Part shown: piece after piece, positions 27,013 through 34,941 of the stretch
Layout: each line of letters begins with the position of its first letter
Numbering within the stretch: position 1 is the stretch's first letter
Assembly (NCBI GenBank): GCA_016719815.1
Contig: JADJYK010000010.1
Coordinates: 62,001-126,000, forward strand
DNA length: 64,000 nucleotides
Reading direction: 5' to 3'
Origin: Chitinophagaceae bacterium
Lineage (GTDB): Bacteria > Bacteroidota > Bacteroidia > Chitinophagales > Chitinophagaceae
Notes under the pieces: model-generated
The model's input: the letters and a program-made list of their open reading frames with translations, nothing else
Told to the model about the DNA's origin: nothing
The model's database searches: none
Translations under genes and position numbers: made by a program

Positions 27013-28278
27013 CTAATAGTGACACTTCTGACACTCCAAACCACCAATATCCTTCACGGTTACACTATCCATCTTGTGGTTCTTTATATCATTATGGAAC
27101 TTCTCATAAATACTGTAAAACTTGTTGCCTTTAGTGCTGTCATAATTAAAGTCAACCTTTGTCTGACGGTGACAGTTTACGCACCAGCCCATGCTCAGTT
27201 CGGCCACCTGTTTCACTTCATCCATAGCCGTTATTTCTCCGTGGCAACTCTGGCACTGTACTTTGCCGGCACGGGTGTGCTGGGCATGACTGAAGTAAAC
27301 ATGATCGGGCAAATTGTGAATCTTCACCCACTCAATTGGCTTTGCCTTTGAAGGATCCCAGGCTGCAGCATTTTTAGGATCGAAACCGGCATATTCATAC
27401 AATTTCATTATTTCTGCCGTTCCGTTTACTTCCACACCCTCTTCCGTATAGAGCTTCGGACCTTTCTCATAGGTCTGTATTCCCTTATGACAGTTCATAC
27501 ATACGTTTACAGAAGGAATAGTGGCTGATTTGCTTTCCCATGCTCCGCCGTGGCAGTACAAACAGTTAACCTGGTTGATGCCGGCATGCACTTTATGTGA
27601 ATAGTAAATGGGTTGTTCCGGCTGGTAATCTTTCTGGCGACCCAGGCCAATAGCGGCTTTGCTTAAGAAGTAACCGGCCAGAATGAAAAGCGCCAATGCA
27701 AGAATAGCTATGTAAATTTTGTTTTTGTAGAAAGGAACCGGATCCGGACGACTAATGCCTTCGGCTTCATCACTCAATTTCTTCAGGCTGCTGTTCACCC
27801 GCATCAGTATCAGCGCAATGATGGCTAATATGAGAGAAATAATCCCAAAAATGAGGGAGCTTGAAGTGGCAGGCTTTTCCTCTGTAACAGCAGTTTTCGG
27901 CTTTTCCTTAGCGGCATCGTTGATGTAGGCAACCATGTCGTCAACATCCTTCAGTGTTACATCGGCAAAGCCGGTCATCATAAGGTTGTTATACTTGGCT
28001 TTCAGCCCCTGTGTATAAGGGTCGTCCTTCATATAAACAGCCGGGTTGTTAATCCATTTCAGCAATTCATTATGGTCGGCCCACTTATGCCGTTGCTCCA
28101 AATCCTTTAATGCGGGTCCTGTTCCATCCTTCAATGGATTATGGCATGCAGCACATTTTGACATGAAAACAGCCTTACCTGCAGCTATATCCTGAGCCTG
28201 AATTTGTACAATAGAAAAAACAAAAAGGGACAGAAATAGTATGGACAGTCTTTGGCCGATTGGTTTACAAGAAGTCAT
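27013..28278 (-). CDS. actA: Alternative Complex III subunit ActA, multiheme cytochrome c
   Basis: The ATG at 28278 gives a clean signal peptide (LSILFLSLFVFSIVQIQAQ) and 421 residues. Residues after the signal form a monoheme cytochrome c domain (CAACH), then two membrane helices (SLIFGIISLILAIIALIL and IYIAILALALFILAGYFL), then a five-heme domain (CLYCH, CMNCH, CQSCH, CVNCH, CQKCH). Six heme sites in all, so this ActA carries an extra N-terminal heme beyond the pentaheme core. It is the first gene of the long respiratory operon; a promoter and an Fnr-like site lie just upstream. Confidence 0.93.
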   Translation of the reverse strand: MTSCKPIGQRLSILFLSLFVFSIVQIQAQDIAAGKAVFMSKCAACHNPLKDGTGPALKDLEQRHKWADHNELLKWINNPAVYMKDDPYTQGLKAKYNNLMMTGFADVTLKDVDDMVAYINDAAKEKPKTAVTEEKPATSSSLIFGIISLILAIIALILMRVNSSLKKLSDEAEGISRPDPVPFYKNKIYIAILALALFILAGYFLSKAAIGLGRQKDYQPEQPIYYSHKVHAGINQVNCLYCHGGAWESKSATIPSVNVCMNCHKGIQTYEKGPKLYTEEGVEVNGTAEIMKLYEYAGFDPKNAAAWDPSKAKPIEWVKIHNLPDHVYFSHAQHTRAGKVQCQSCHGEITAMDEVKQVAELSMGWCVNCHRQTKVDFNYDSTKGNKFYSIYEKFHNDIKNHKMDSVTVKDIGGLECQKCHY

Positions 28279-28326
28279 AGACACAATTGATTCTATAAAA
28301 TGTGGATAAAATCCGAAAATCAGCCG

Positions 28327-28359
28327 CAAAAATAAGTGTTGGGTGCTTTAAAAAGTCAA
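28327..28359 (-). promoter_or_regulatory. Predicted Bacteroidota-type promoter of the act-cox operon
   Basis: On the minus strand TATTTTTG (28334-28327) fits the -7 consensus TAnnTTTG. A TTG at 28359-28357, within GGGGTTGAC, lies 22 bases upstream as the -33 element. The distance to the actA ATG at 28278 is about 49 bases. This is the only act-cox promoter I could place with both elements. Confidence 0.55.
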
Positions 28360-28420
28360 CCCCTTTAACTTTTTTTTAAGCCGCTACCAGACTGCATTTC
28401 AGCGGTTTTATGCGGTTTGT

Positions 28421-28434
28421 TTGATATAGGTCAA
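28421..28434. promoter_or_regulatory. Crp/Fnr-like operator upstream of actA
   Basis: TTGAT-ATAG-GTCAA matches nine of ten defined bases of the Fnr consensus TTGAT-N4-ATCAA. Its core TGAT-N4-GTCA is the same as in the three sites between the hydrogenase operons. It lies about 60 bases upstream of the predicted -33 element of the actA promoter. Confidence 0.58.
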
Positions 28435-28553
28435 CCTTGTTTGTCATAAAAGGGTAATTCGGCCTGTAAATGTCCCGAAATATGAAAATCCGGCTATCCC
28501 TTGGTGTAACCCTGTTCGGCAGGGCAGAATTTTTTTCTCACTTTTGCCCGGTT

Positions 28554-28844
28554 ATGTTTGAAAGGCTCAAAAAGAGGTGGAAAGTAAGTGGTTGGCAATT
28601 GGTGCTGGTACTGTGCACCTTCGCTACAGGTGGCACTTTGACTGCCTGGGCCGGAAAAAGAATTTTGAACCTGCTTAACATACAGGCCGACTGGCTATGG
28701 TCGGTTATTTATATTCTTCTCATCACACTTATCTGGCCGCTTGCTGTGCTGATAGTAAGCATCCCGCTGGGCCAGTTCAGATTCTTTGCCAACTACATTC
28801 ATAAAATTGGTGTAAAAATGGGACTGACCAAAGAAGAGGAATAG
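28554..28844 (+). CDS. DUF6787-like small membrane protein
   Basis: A 96-residue protein starting MFERLKKRWKVSGWQLVLVL, with two membrane helices and the conserved GGTLTAWAGKRI and WPLAVLIVSIPLGQFRFF segments seen in a family widespread in Bacteroidota (DUF6787, as I recall it). The function is unknown. An ATG at 28470 is open in the same frame, but the extra N-terminus does not fit the family start. It is divergent from the act operon across a region with an Fnr-like site, which may also affect this gene. Confidence 0.7.
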   Translation: MFERLKKRWKVSGWQLVLVLCTFATGGTLTAWAGKRILNLLNIQADWLWSVIYILLITLIWPLAVLIVSIPLGQFRFFANYIHKIGVKMGLTKEEE

Positions 28845-28860
28845 CTGATTAGTAACCTGA

Positions 28861-29481
28861 TTACGGGTTCTTATACCGCTTCCATCCCTTTAAATACTTA
28901 ATCCCTTTTGAAGTCAGAAACCTTGTAAGAACCTGCTGCCATTGCCCACCAGAAGAACGCCAAACCAGAAAATGCAGGTGGGGCGATAATGCATATCCTG
29001 TTTTACCACTCAGGCCAATAACCTGTCCTTTTTGTACGGTATCGCCAGCTGTAACCAATGCCCCATTATGTTGAAGGTGCCAGTAGCCGGCACGGGTACC
29101 GTCTGCATGCTGAATGATCACATTGTTGCCATGCGGCCGGAATTTCTTTTTCAGCCCGCCCAGAGTGCCGTCTTCTTTTACCCGAATCACCACACCCTCT
29201 CTGGCTGCAGTAATTTCTGTGCCCCGCTTCATATTAAAATCAAGTGCCGCCCTTTCTTTATGTGAAAACCGGCTAAAATAACCCTGTATCACCCTGAATG
29301 TTTTTCCTTCGGCATAAGGAAGGGCATATACATAACTGGTATCATCTTTTATCTTCCCCTTTTGCAATTGCTTTACCTGCTGGCGCAAAGGATTTTTGCT
29401 GACCGAGCAGGCCGTGAACAGCAAGAAAAAGAAGATGGAAAAAAGTTTTCTCTGTCTAAGCATATTCAAAAGATTCCTCAC
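28861..29481 (-). CDS. M23 family metallopeptidase, lipoprotein
   Basis: A 206-residue protein with a lipoprotein signal (FSIFFFLLFTACS). The LytM/M23 zinc-peptidase domain shows the HxxxxxxxD pair in SHKERAALDFNM, the GTEITAAREGVV turn and the catalytic SPHLHFLV motif. Such enzymes cut peptide cross-links in peptidoglycan or act as inactive activators of amidases. It is a paralogue of the M23 protein at 30057-30659 and shares its overall layout. It overlaps the SRPBCC gene end by four bases, so the three genes from 30659 down may be co-transcribed. Confidence 0.86.
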   Translation of the reverse strand: MRNLLNMLRQRKLFSIFFFLLFTACSVSKNPLRQQVKQLQKGKIKDDTSYVYALPYAEGKTFRVIQGYFSRFSHKERAALDFNMKRGTEITAAREGVVIRVKEDGTLGGLKKKFRPHGNNVIIQHADGTRAGYWHLQHNGALVTAGDTVQKGQVIGLSGKTGYALSPHLHFLVWRSSGGQWQQVLTRFLTSKGIKYLKGWKRYKNP

Positions 29482-29996
29482 CCCTCACACATCTTTTTTA
29501 AATTATCCAGTCCCACCGTAAACTGATGGTTAAGGCTTTTGTTTATCATCGGGCCCATCAGCCGGGCCATAGGCCAGGGCAGTTCGCCGGCATTCAGCCA
29601 GGTAACTTTTTGTTTCGCTTCCATTGCCCCACTCCTCAAACAGCCAGTTGTCTTTGGCCTTGCTTTTCCAGGGCTTGATGAACTCCAGCTCAAAGTGGAT
29701 ATGCCTTGTATTCTCATCCAGCAAGGTAAGGCTACCGACACCTACCTTCTTTCCCTCCCAGGCATATTTATGGCCGGTGCGGTGCGGAGTGCCCGTAATA
29801 GTGCTTTGGGTGGTGGGGTCGCTTTGCTGCCAGGATTCCACCGGCTGTAATTATTAAGGTCGCCCACTTTATCCATTACGAAGTGAGGTTGTTTTGCAAT
29901 AATGACTGATTTTTCTACCTGGTAGGCTTTGGGCATTAATGCAGCAATGATGAGCAGGGAAAGTATTAATGCCAGCAGTATATAAACAAAGATCAT
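29478..29996 (-). CDS. SRPBCC-fold (polyketide cyclase-like) membrane-anchored protein (frameshifted)
   Basis: The product starts with a membrane helix (MIFVYILLALILSLLIIAAL), then the START-like pattern VGDLNNYSRWNP, YAWEGKKVGVGSLTLL, HIHFELEFIKPWKSKA and the C-terminal LMGPMINKSLNHQFTVGLDN. Two single-base breaks divide it: a missing base after RWNP near 29838 and a second near 29622. All three pieces match the same family in order. The length when repaired is about 173 residues. The fold binds hydrophobic ligands; no ligand is evident. Likely sequence error rather than decay, as the frames are otherwise clean. Confidence 0.7.
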
Positions 29997-30056
29997 AACA
30001 GCAGTTTTATGCTGTTAAAGTACTGAAACAAACACTCGGTTCCAAACCGCCTGTCC

Positions 30057-30659
30057 TTATCGCACCCGGTAAAAACTACCGGGATGCAGGTACACCACGC
30101 CATGCTGCGTACGAAATCTTGTGGGCAGATTGCCGTAACCACCGTTACTCTTATGACCGCTCACTTCAAAGTGCAGGTGCGGAAAGGCAGAATAACCTGT
30201 GTTGCCGCTGTAGCCTATCAACTGACCGGCGGCAACCATATCACCATCCTTTACAACAACACCGTTTTGTTTAAAATGCCAGTACTGTGCTTCCGAACCA
30301 TCGCTGTGCTGAATAAAGATGTAGTTGCCGTCGGCAAGGTTCTCTGGTTTTAGTCCGCCGATGTTGGAGTTATTTCTTGCACCTGTTACCACACCGCCCC
30401 TTGCGGCATACACGGGAGTGCCGGTCTTTATTTTAAAATCAACAGCCAGAGAGCCTTTATGACTGAAAGCACTTTCGTAGCCCTGCACTACAAATACATT
30501 TTTGCCAGGGGCAAAAGGAAGCGTATAGATAAAACTGGTATCGGCTCCTGTCTTATTATGGGTAACCTGCCTGATGGACTGGTTGCTCTGCAGCAGGAAA
30601 CAACTGCTGAGCGAACCTGTCCATATCAGTATAAAAAGTTTTATGGCCGGTTTGTACAT
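30057..30659 (-). CDS. M23 family metallopeptidase, second copy
   Basis: A 200-residue lipoprotein-like protein with a signal peptide ending in SLSSC. The M23 domain has SHKGSLAVDFKI, TGTPVYAARGGVV and the catalytic PHLHFEV segment. It is paralogous to the gene at 28861-29481, with the same spacing of motifs and the same Q(H)xDG motif before the YWH segment, suggesting a local duplication followed by divergence. It lies six bases downstream of the vWA protein gene. Confidence 0.86.
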   Translation of the reverse strand: MYKPAIKLFILIWTGSLSSCFLLQSNQSIRQVTHNKTGADTSFIYTLPFAPGKNVFVVQGYESAFSHKGSLAVDFKIKTGTPVYAARGGVVTGARNNSNIGGLKPENLADGNYIFIQHSDGSEAQYWHFKQNGVVVKDGDMVAAGQLIGYSGNTGYSAFPHLHFEVSGHKSNGGYGNLPTRFRTQHGVVYLHPGSFYRVR

Positions 30660-30665
30660 CCCTTC

Positions 30666-31817
30666 TTATTCAATAGTCATATTAAACCGCTTTACCTGTG
30701 TGCGGATGATATTGTCTATTTCTGATTCAAGGGTTTTCTCGGTGCTTACGCCTGATGTCTTTGTCTTTTGTTCATAGATGTATTTGGTGCGGCTGGTGCT
30801 GGCCTCTAGTATCTGTTTTTGAATCAGGCTTCTTTCTTCGTTCTTTACTTTGATGAATTGCTGCACTTCGGCAAGAGATTTATTGCGCAGGCTGTCGGGC
30901 AGTTGCGATTTATCCATTTTAACAATAAAAGTGCTGTCGGCCTTGTAGGCATCCACCATATCCCATCCTGCGTTGCTGTAAACATTAGCATTTGCCTTGG
31001 CTTCGGTACGCTTCATTGCTGTCTTTTTGCCCTGCGAACTGTTGAGCATGTCCACTTCCTGCTGGCGGGCAATGTTGGCGGAACCCAATGTTCCGTAGCC
31101 GACATAGGTGGCGTTGAGTTTGGTATTTAACTGCACCAGTGAGGCATCATACGGTGTGGGAATATCATCAAAGTCGTTTACGTTGTGGTTGATGTGTGTG
31201 AAGCTGCCGTCGCCACATTCGCCGCCGAGTATCCAATGTTCTTTAATAGCATCATTATAACTGCCGCAGTAGATGGTGTTTACAGTCACCCCTTTTTCTT
31301 TGGCCTTGGTACAGGCTTGCGTAAAGTGGAGGTTGCCCTGCAGAAAGTCTTCGTTGCCGGCAATAAAGATGACTTTGTACATATCGGGTTCGGTGCTCCA
31401 GTTCAGTTCGCCGAGGGAGGTGTAGATAACCTGCCCGCAGAATTCTTCGCCGCCGTTGGTGCGCAGGCCGAAGAGGGTTTTTGAAACCGCATCCAAATCG
31501 GTGGTAAAGGGGCTGAGTTGTTTAACGTAACCTTTGGAAACATCGTTGGTGGTGCGGCCATATTCGTAAAGGGCCAGTTCTACCTGGGGTGTGGCTTTAT
31601 CGCTGCACCGCACCCTGCCGAGGGTGGAGACCATGTTCCAGAGCTGGGCCTTGGCCTGCTCGATGAGGCCCTGCATACTGCCGCTTACATCGAGGAGGAT
31701 GGCGACCTGTATTTTGCGTTGCGGCGGCGGGGTAGTGGTGTTATTTACTGTGGGTTTTGAGAACGAGAAAAGGGTGAAGGCCGATGCGGCCACGAAGGTT
31801 TTTACAGCCAGGTTCAT
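30666..31817 (-). CDS. Secreted von Willebrand factor A domain protein
   Basis: The ATG at 31817 gives a 383-residue protein with a signal-like N-terminus (NLAVKTFVAASAFTLFSFS). The vWA domain begins with QVAILLDVSGSMQGLIEQAK, whose DVSGS forms the metal-ion (MIDAS) site, and includes KVIFIAGNEDFLQG. The C-terminal third is charged and probably coiled coil (residues about 315-380). The role of such periplasmic vWA proteins is unknown; they often mediate protein contacts. An in-frame ATG upstream at 31937 would add a non-signal extension overlapping an intergenic repeat. Confidence 0.82.
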   Translation of the reverse strand: MNLAVKTFVAASAFTLFSFSKPTVNNTTTPPPQRKIQVAILLDVSGSMQGLIEQAKAQLWNMVSTLGRVRCSDKATPQVELALYEYGRTTNDVSKGYVKQLSPFTTDLDAVSKTLFGLRTNGGEEFCGQVIYTSLGELNWSTEPDMYKVIFIAGNEDFLQGNLHFTQACTKAKEKGVTVNTIYCGSYNDAIKEHWILGGECGDGSFTHINHNVNDFDDIPTPYDASLVQLNTKLNATYVGYGTLGSANIARQQEVDMLNSSQGKKTAMKRTEAKANANVYSNAGWDMVDAYKADSTFIVKMDKSQLPDSLRNKSLAEVQQFIKVKNEERSLIQKQILEASTSRTKYIYEQKTKTSGVSTEKTLESEIDNIIRTQVKRFNMTIE

Positions 31818-31969
31818 AAAAATGATTTGGTACAAGATGCGGCGGCGGGGTTGTTTGCACAAGGGGGTGGCTTTTTTTTTGAAGAGTTTAACAGGAAACA
31901 GGGGTCTTTTTACCACAAAGCACAGAAAGTGGGGCACAGAGGAATGGCTGAAGAGGCTGCACTTCTGTC

Positions 31970-32497
31970 TCAGTTGTCTTTCAGCTTTAGTTTCATCATG
32001 AGGTCGGTTTGGGTGTCGTTGCCCAGTTTGAAAATGTGCTGGTCGAACTGAACGAAACCGTTTTTCTTATAAAAGTTTATCGCCCGCAGATTTTTTTCCC
32101 AGACGCCCAGCCATACATAGCGGGCATTTGCCTGTAGTGCTATTTGTATGGCTTTATCGTAAAGCAACTGTCCCACTTTTTTACCGTGATATTCTTTCAA
32201 TACATAAATCCTTTCGATTTCGATGGCATCGTTATCTTTTATTTCTGTTTGCGATGGCCCGGAGTTTAGTTTCAGATAGCCGATTACATTACTGTTCAGT
32301 GTGGCGAAGTAAAATGCTGAGCCGGGGTTGTTGAGTTCGGCAGTAAGCTTTTCGGCAGAAAATTCCTCTTCGAGATATTTTTTCATATTCTCTGCCGTGT
32401 TTACTTCAGCAAAGGTTTCGGAAAAAGTCTGGCGGCTGATCTGCTGTAAGCGTTCTGTATCGCCGGTTGTTGCTTTTATTATGTGTATCGTTTCCAT
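31970..32497 (-). CDS. GNAT family N-acetyltransferase
   Basis: A 175-residue acetyltransferase. The acetyl-CoA region reads IERIYVLKEYHGKKVGQLLY (Q/RxxGxG/A type), with the downstream VWLGVWEKNLRAINFYKKNG typical of the C-terminal half of the fold. The substrate cannot be predicted. It starts one base from the end of the sugE-like gene on the same strand. Confidence 0.85.
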   Translation of the reverse strand: METIHIIKATTGDTERLQQISRQTFSETFAEVNTAENMKKYLEEEFSAEKLTAELNNPGSAFYFATLNSNVIGYLKLNSGPSQTEIKDNDAIEIERIYVLKEYHGKKVGQLLYDKAIQIALQANARYVWLGVWEKNLRAINFYKKNGFVQFDQHIFKLGNDTQTDLMMKLKLKDN

Positions 32498-32498
32498 A

Positions 32499-32824
32499 TT
32501 AGTGTGATACGGCTTTTAGCCCGATGACTGAACCAATTAAAGTGGTGAGAAAAAGCAGCCGCAAAATGTTGCGGGTTCTTTAAACAAAAATGCCTGCCAG
32601 GGACGGTTCCGGCGGCGCCAATTCCCTGTCCATACGGCGTAGGCTGTGCCGATGGGCAGGGTTTGTGTGGCTTTAATGAGCAGGGCCATGCTGATGCAAA
32701 GGGCTGCGAGGAAAGCGGCATACCAGATGTACATTTCATTTCCTGAGGATTCTTTTGCTTTTCCGAGGCAGAAGGCAAAGGCTACTTCAAACAGGCCGGC
32801 GATAATCAGAATAATCCAGTTCAT
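32499..32824 (-). pseudogene. sugE: Small multidrug resistance (SugE-type) transporter, multiply frameshifted
   Basis: The first 66 residues are a clear SMR protein: MNWIILIIAGLFEVAFAFCL, then ALCISMALLIKATQTLPIGT and AYAVWTG, including the conserved Glu14 needed for proton-drug exchange. After that the reading frame breaks repeatedly; the pieces IGAAGT, LAGIFVFKEPATF and TTLIGSVIGLKAVSH are all readable but need about four indel repairs within 130 bases. A stop at 32499 would end a normal-length protein. That density is higher than elsewhere in the window, so real decay is possible, though local sequence error is equally likely. Confidence 0.7.
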
Positions 32825-32924
32825 TTTTTGTGGTTGTGGGGTTTATAAAGTTAAGGGTTTTATAAGCCGGGGATTATGTAGGGGTTGCCAACCTTGTTTT
32901 AATTATTGGGGTATGGTTGGCGAG

Positions 32925-32992
32925 CAGGCCCGCCTTGTATTTTTTTCTTTCCTTACTTTTTCTTGGACAAAAAAAAGTAAAAAAAAAAGTCA
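32925..32992. repeat. Intergenic hairpin repeat, copy A
   Basis: This copy opens with CCCGCCTTGTA, then a T-rich tract, the word TTCCTTACTTTTTCTTGGAC and an A-rich tract, so it can form a hairpin with A/T-rich arms. It recurs at 33117-33195. The surrounding 32825-33326 stretch has no gene. Confidence 0.7.
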
Positions 32993-33116
32993 ATGCAAAC
33001 GCGATTGCTCCGCAGGCTTTGCCGGGCCAACGCACAGGGAAAGTTTGTAGTTGCTAGTTTGTCTAAAGTTGGTAAAGGGAAGGTCTTGGAGTCTTCTGCT
33101 TGTTTGGCGGACAGCG

Positions 33117-33195
33117 GGCGGCGCTGTGCCCCGCCTTGCATTTTTTTTTTTCCTTACTTTTTTTCTTGGACAAAAAAGTAACAAAAAAGTCAAGG
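33117..33195. repeat. Intergenic hairpin repeat, copy B
   Basis: About 80% like copy A: GGCGGCGCTGTGCCCCGCCT leads into poly-T, CCTTAC, CTTGGACAAAAAAGTA. The start of the repeat (GGCGCTGTGCCC) recurs at 36297-36308. Such elements are typical Bacteroidota intergenic repeats. The words CGGCCAACGCAC also occur twice in this gap. Confidence 0.7.
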
Positions 33196-33208
33196 ACAAA
33201 GAATGGCT

Positions 33209-33232
33209 TCCCGAATCGAGTTCGGGACAGGC
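33209..33232. repeat. CCCGAA/TTCGGG hairpin with ACAGG tail
   Basis: CCCGAA-TCGAG-TTCGGG followed by ACAGG. An equivalent hairpin with the same tail occurs at 34642-34663, inside the group II intron remnant. Confidence 0.6.
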
Positions 33233-33326
33233 CGCCCTTTTGTCCGGCCAACGCACCTGTTCGAGATGGGCGGCGGAGTAATTATTTAAACATGGGGGAT
33301 GAGGGGCAAGGTCTAATTTTATACCG

Positions 33327-34514
33327 ATGACATTAATTGCTATGGCCATAAGTGAGAAACCGCCAATCATGACAGCGGATATTCTGACCACAACGATCAA
33401 TGGTGAGGCTGACATGCAATTACCGAACCGTCCAATTCCCCTAACTAAAGAAGAAGTACAACATCTCTCTTACAAGCCATATAGACTAAGACAGAAATTG
33501 TATGTTATTCAGCCCAATATTTGCATTTGTGCAGCAGGTGATATTTATAGCTTAAAATTAATTTTAGAAGATTTTAGAAATTTCTGTAAATGGAAAAGTA
33601 ATGATGGTAATCAATGGCTTACTTGAGGTGGTACAGGAATTCTTTTCAAGTTATGATCAAGATGTCCTTGACAAAATCGTATTAGGTATTGCCGTTGCAA
33701 AAGACAAAGAGAATGGCTTTATATTCACACCAGATAAACATAAATCTTTTGGCAAGGAGGCGGAAGTGAAGACTTCGGAGCTGTACTTGCGGCTGGTTCA
33801 GGAGCACAACAATACCTTGAACATATATCATGGCATAAGCAGGTCGGCTCTAGCCATAAGCCAGGCGATTTCATGTATGCCAAACAAGTGAATTTTTCAT
33901 TCGTCACAAAATTTCTCTGTAAAGAAAACCGAACATTAAAAAGCCTAGAAGATTATTGGGGTGGCTTTTTGGAAACTTGTTATTTCAATGGTGATAGTTT
34001 TGAAAAAGCTGGAAACGTAGCATTTGTGATCTGCGATTCAGAAACTGATCAGGATGGGAACATGTCTATACCAATACCGAGATTGGTTATCTGCAGTCAA
34101 TATATTGACAATGTTTTGTACTTAACTACAGTTCAAGCCTTAGATTTTGAAATCAAACAGTCGGAAGAGTCGATTTGCTATGTTTCAAAAAACTATACAA
34201 AGACTTTGTTTGCAGTCGAGGAGATTGATACAAAAAATTCTGCTTCAGCTCTTACACAGGATGATAATTTGTCATTTGCAACAGGAAAAATAGCATTAGG
34301 TATCGATGTAAAAATCGACTCCCAGACTTATCTTCCAACGAGTGCATATACTGAAGGAGAAGATGTAAAAGTTGAATTTGTTGACGGAGAATATATTGAA
34401 ATGATATGGCCAGTACATTTACAGGACAAACAAGCTGAAACAATAAAGCAATATTATCCAACAATAAAAGAAGCAATTGACAGACGTAATTCTTCCGACA
34501 ACACAACAATTTAA
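33327..34514 (+). CDS. Candidate proteasome-like Ntn-hydrolase of unknown role (two compensating frameshifts)
   Basis: About 396 residues when the frame is repaired. The start MTLIAMAISEKPPIMTADIL places a Thr right after Met, followed by an AD at the position of the proteasome/HslV Asp; then comes RLRQKLYVIQPNICICAAGD, like the Lys-strand region, and later GAVLAAGSGAQQYLEHI, like the GSG turn of Ntn hydrolases. The frame shifts once near 33570-33600 and returns to the original frame near 33750-33770. The C-terminal 200 residues (from SFVTKFLCKENRTLKSLEDY) show no known domain. No partner genes are adjacent; flanks are repeat-rich intergenic DNA. The Ntn call rests on pattern resemblance only. 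Confidence 0.5.
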
Positions 34515-34591
34515 AATATGAACACTACGTTAGTAAAATCACTTCCTTTAATTTAAGGGGGAGAAGATACATGGATGGGAGAACAGCAGCC

Positions 34592-34720
34592 AATCGAGTA
34601 AGCCGGGGGGATTTCACCCCCAGCTCCTCACAGAACCGTATCCCGAAATAAGTTCGGGACAGGTTTTGACAATCTCCCGGCATACAGCTTTTCAGTTTAC
34701 CGGCTTAAACAGGTTATTCT
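34592..34720 (-). mobile_element. Group II intron remnant (domain V/VI region)
   Basis: On the minus strand the sequence reads AGCTGTATGCCGGGAGA, then later ATACGGTTCTGTGAGGAGC, TGGGGGTGAAATCCCCC and GGCTTACTCGATT. The last parts are the 3' arm of domain V, the domain VI hairpin and the typical intron end. Domain V itself is interrupted by the CCCGAA/TTCGGG hairpin repeat (34642-34663). No reverse transcriptase reading frame is left upstream. The rest of 34515-34941 contains nothing recognisable. Confidence 0.5.
34642..34663. repeat. CCCGAA/TTCGGG hairpin inside the intron remnant
   Basis: CCCGAA-ATAAG-TTCGGG-ACAGG, the second copy of the hairpin at 33209-33232. Its position within the expected domain V suggests that it inserted there. 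Confidence 0.5.
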
Positions 34721-34941
34721 TCTTTACTCCTGCACACTACCTGCCCCTCAGCGGTATTTAAACCGGATGCCGCTTACCTGCTTATACTGTGGCTTCACAC
34801 TTCCATAAAATAGCCAACTTGTAAATGTAACATCTGCTTCATAACTTTAATGAGTAACTGAATAGCGGGGCTAACCGATTTACGAAATAACGCCACATCG
34901 CCGATGCTTTAGCGTTAATAATTAAAGGGAGGGTTAACATT

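Noticed and set aside
33327..33891. Two or three separate small genes
   Set aside because: The first and last pieces are in the same frame, and the middle piece is bridged by compensating shifts that give continuous Ntn-like sequence.
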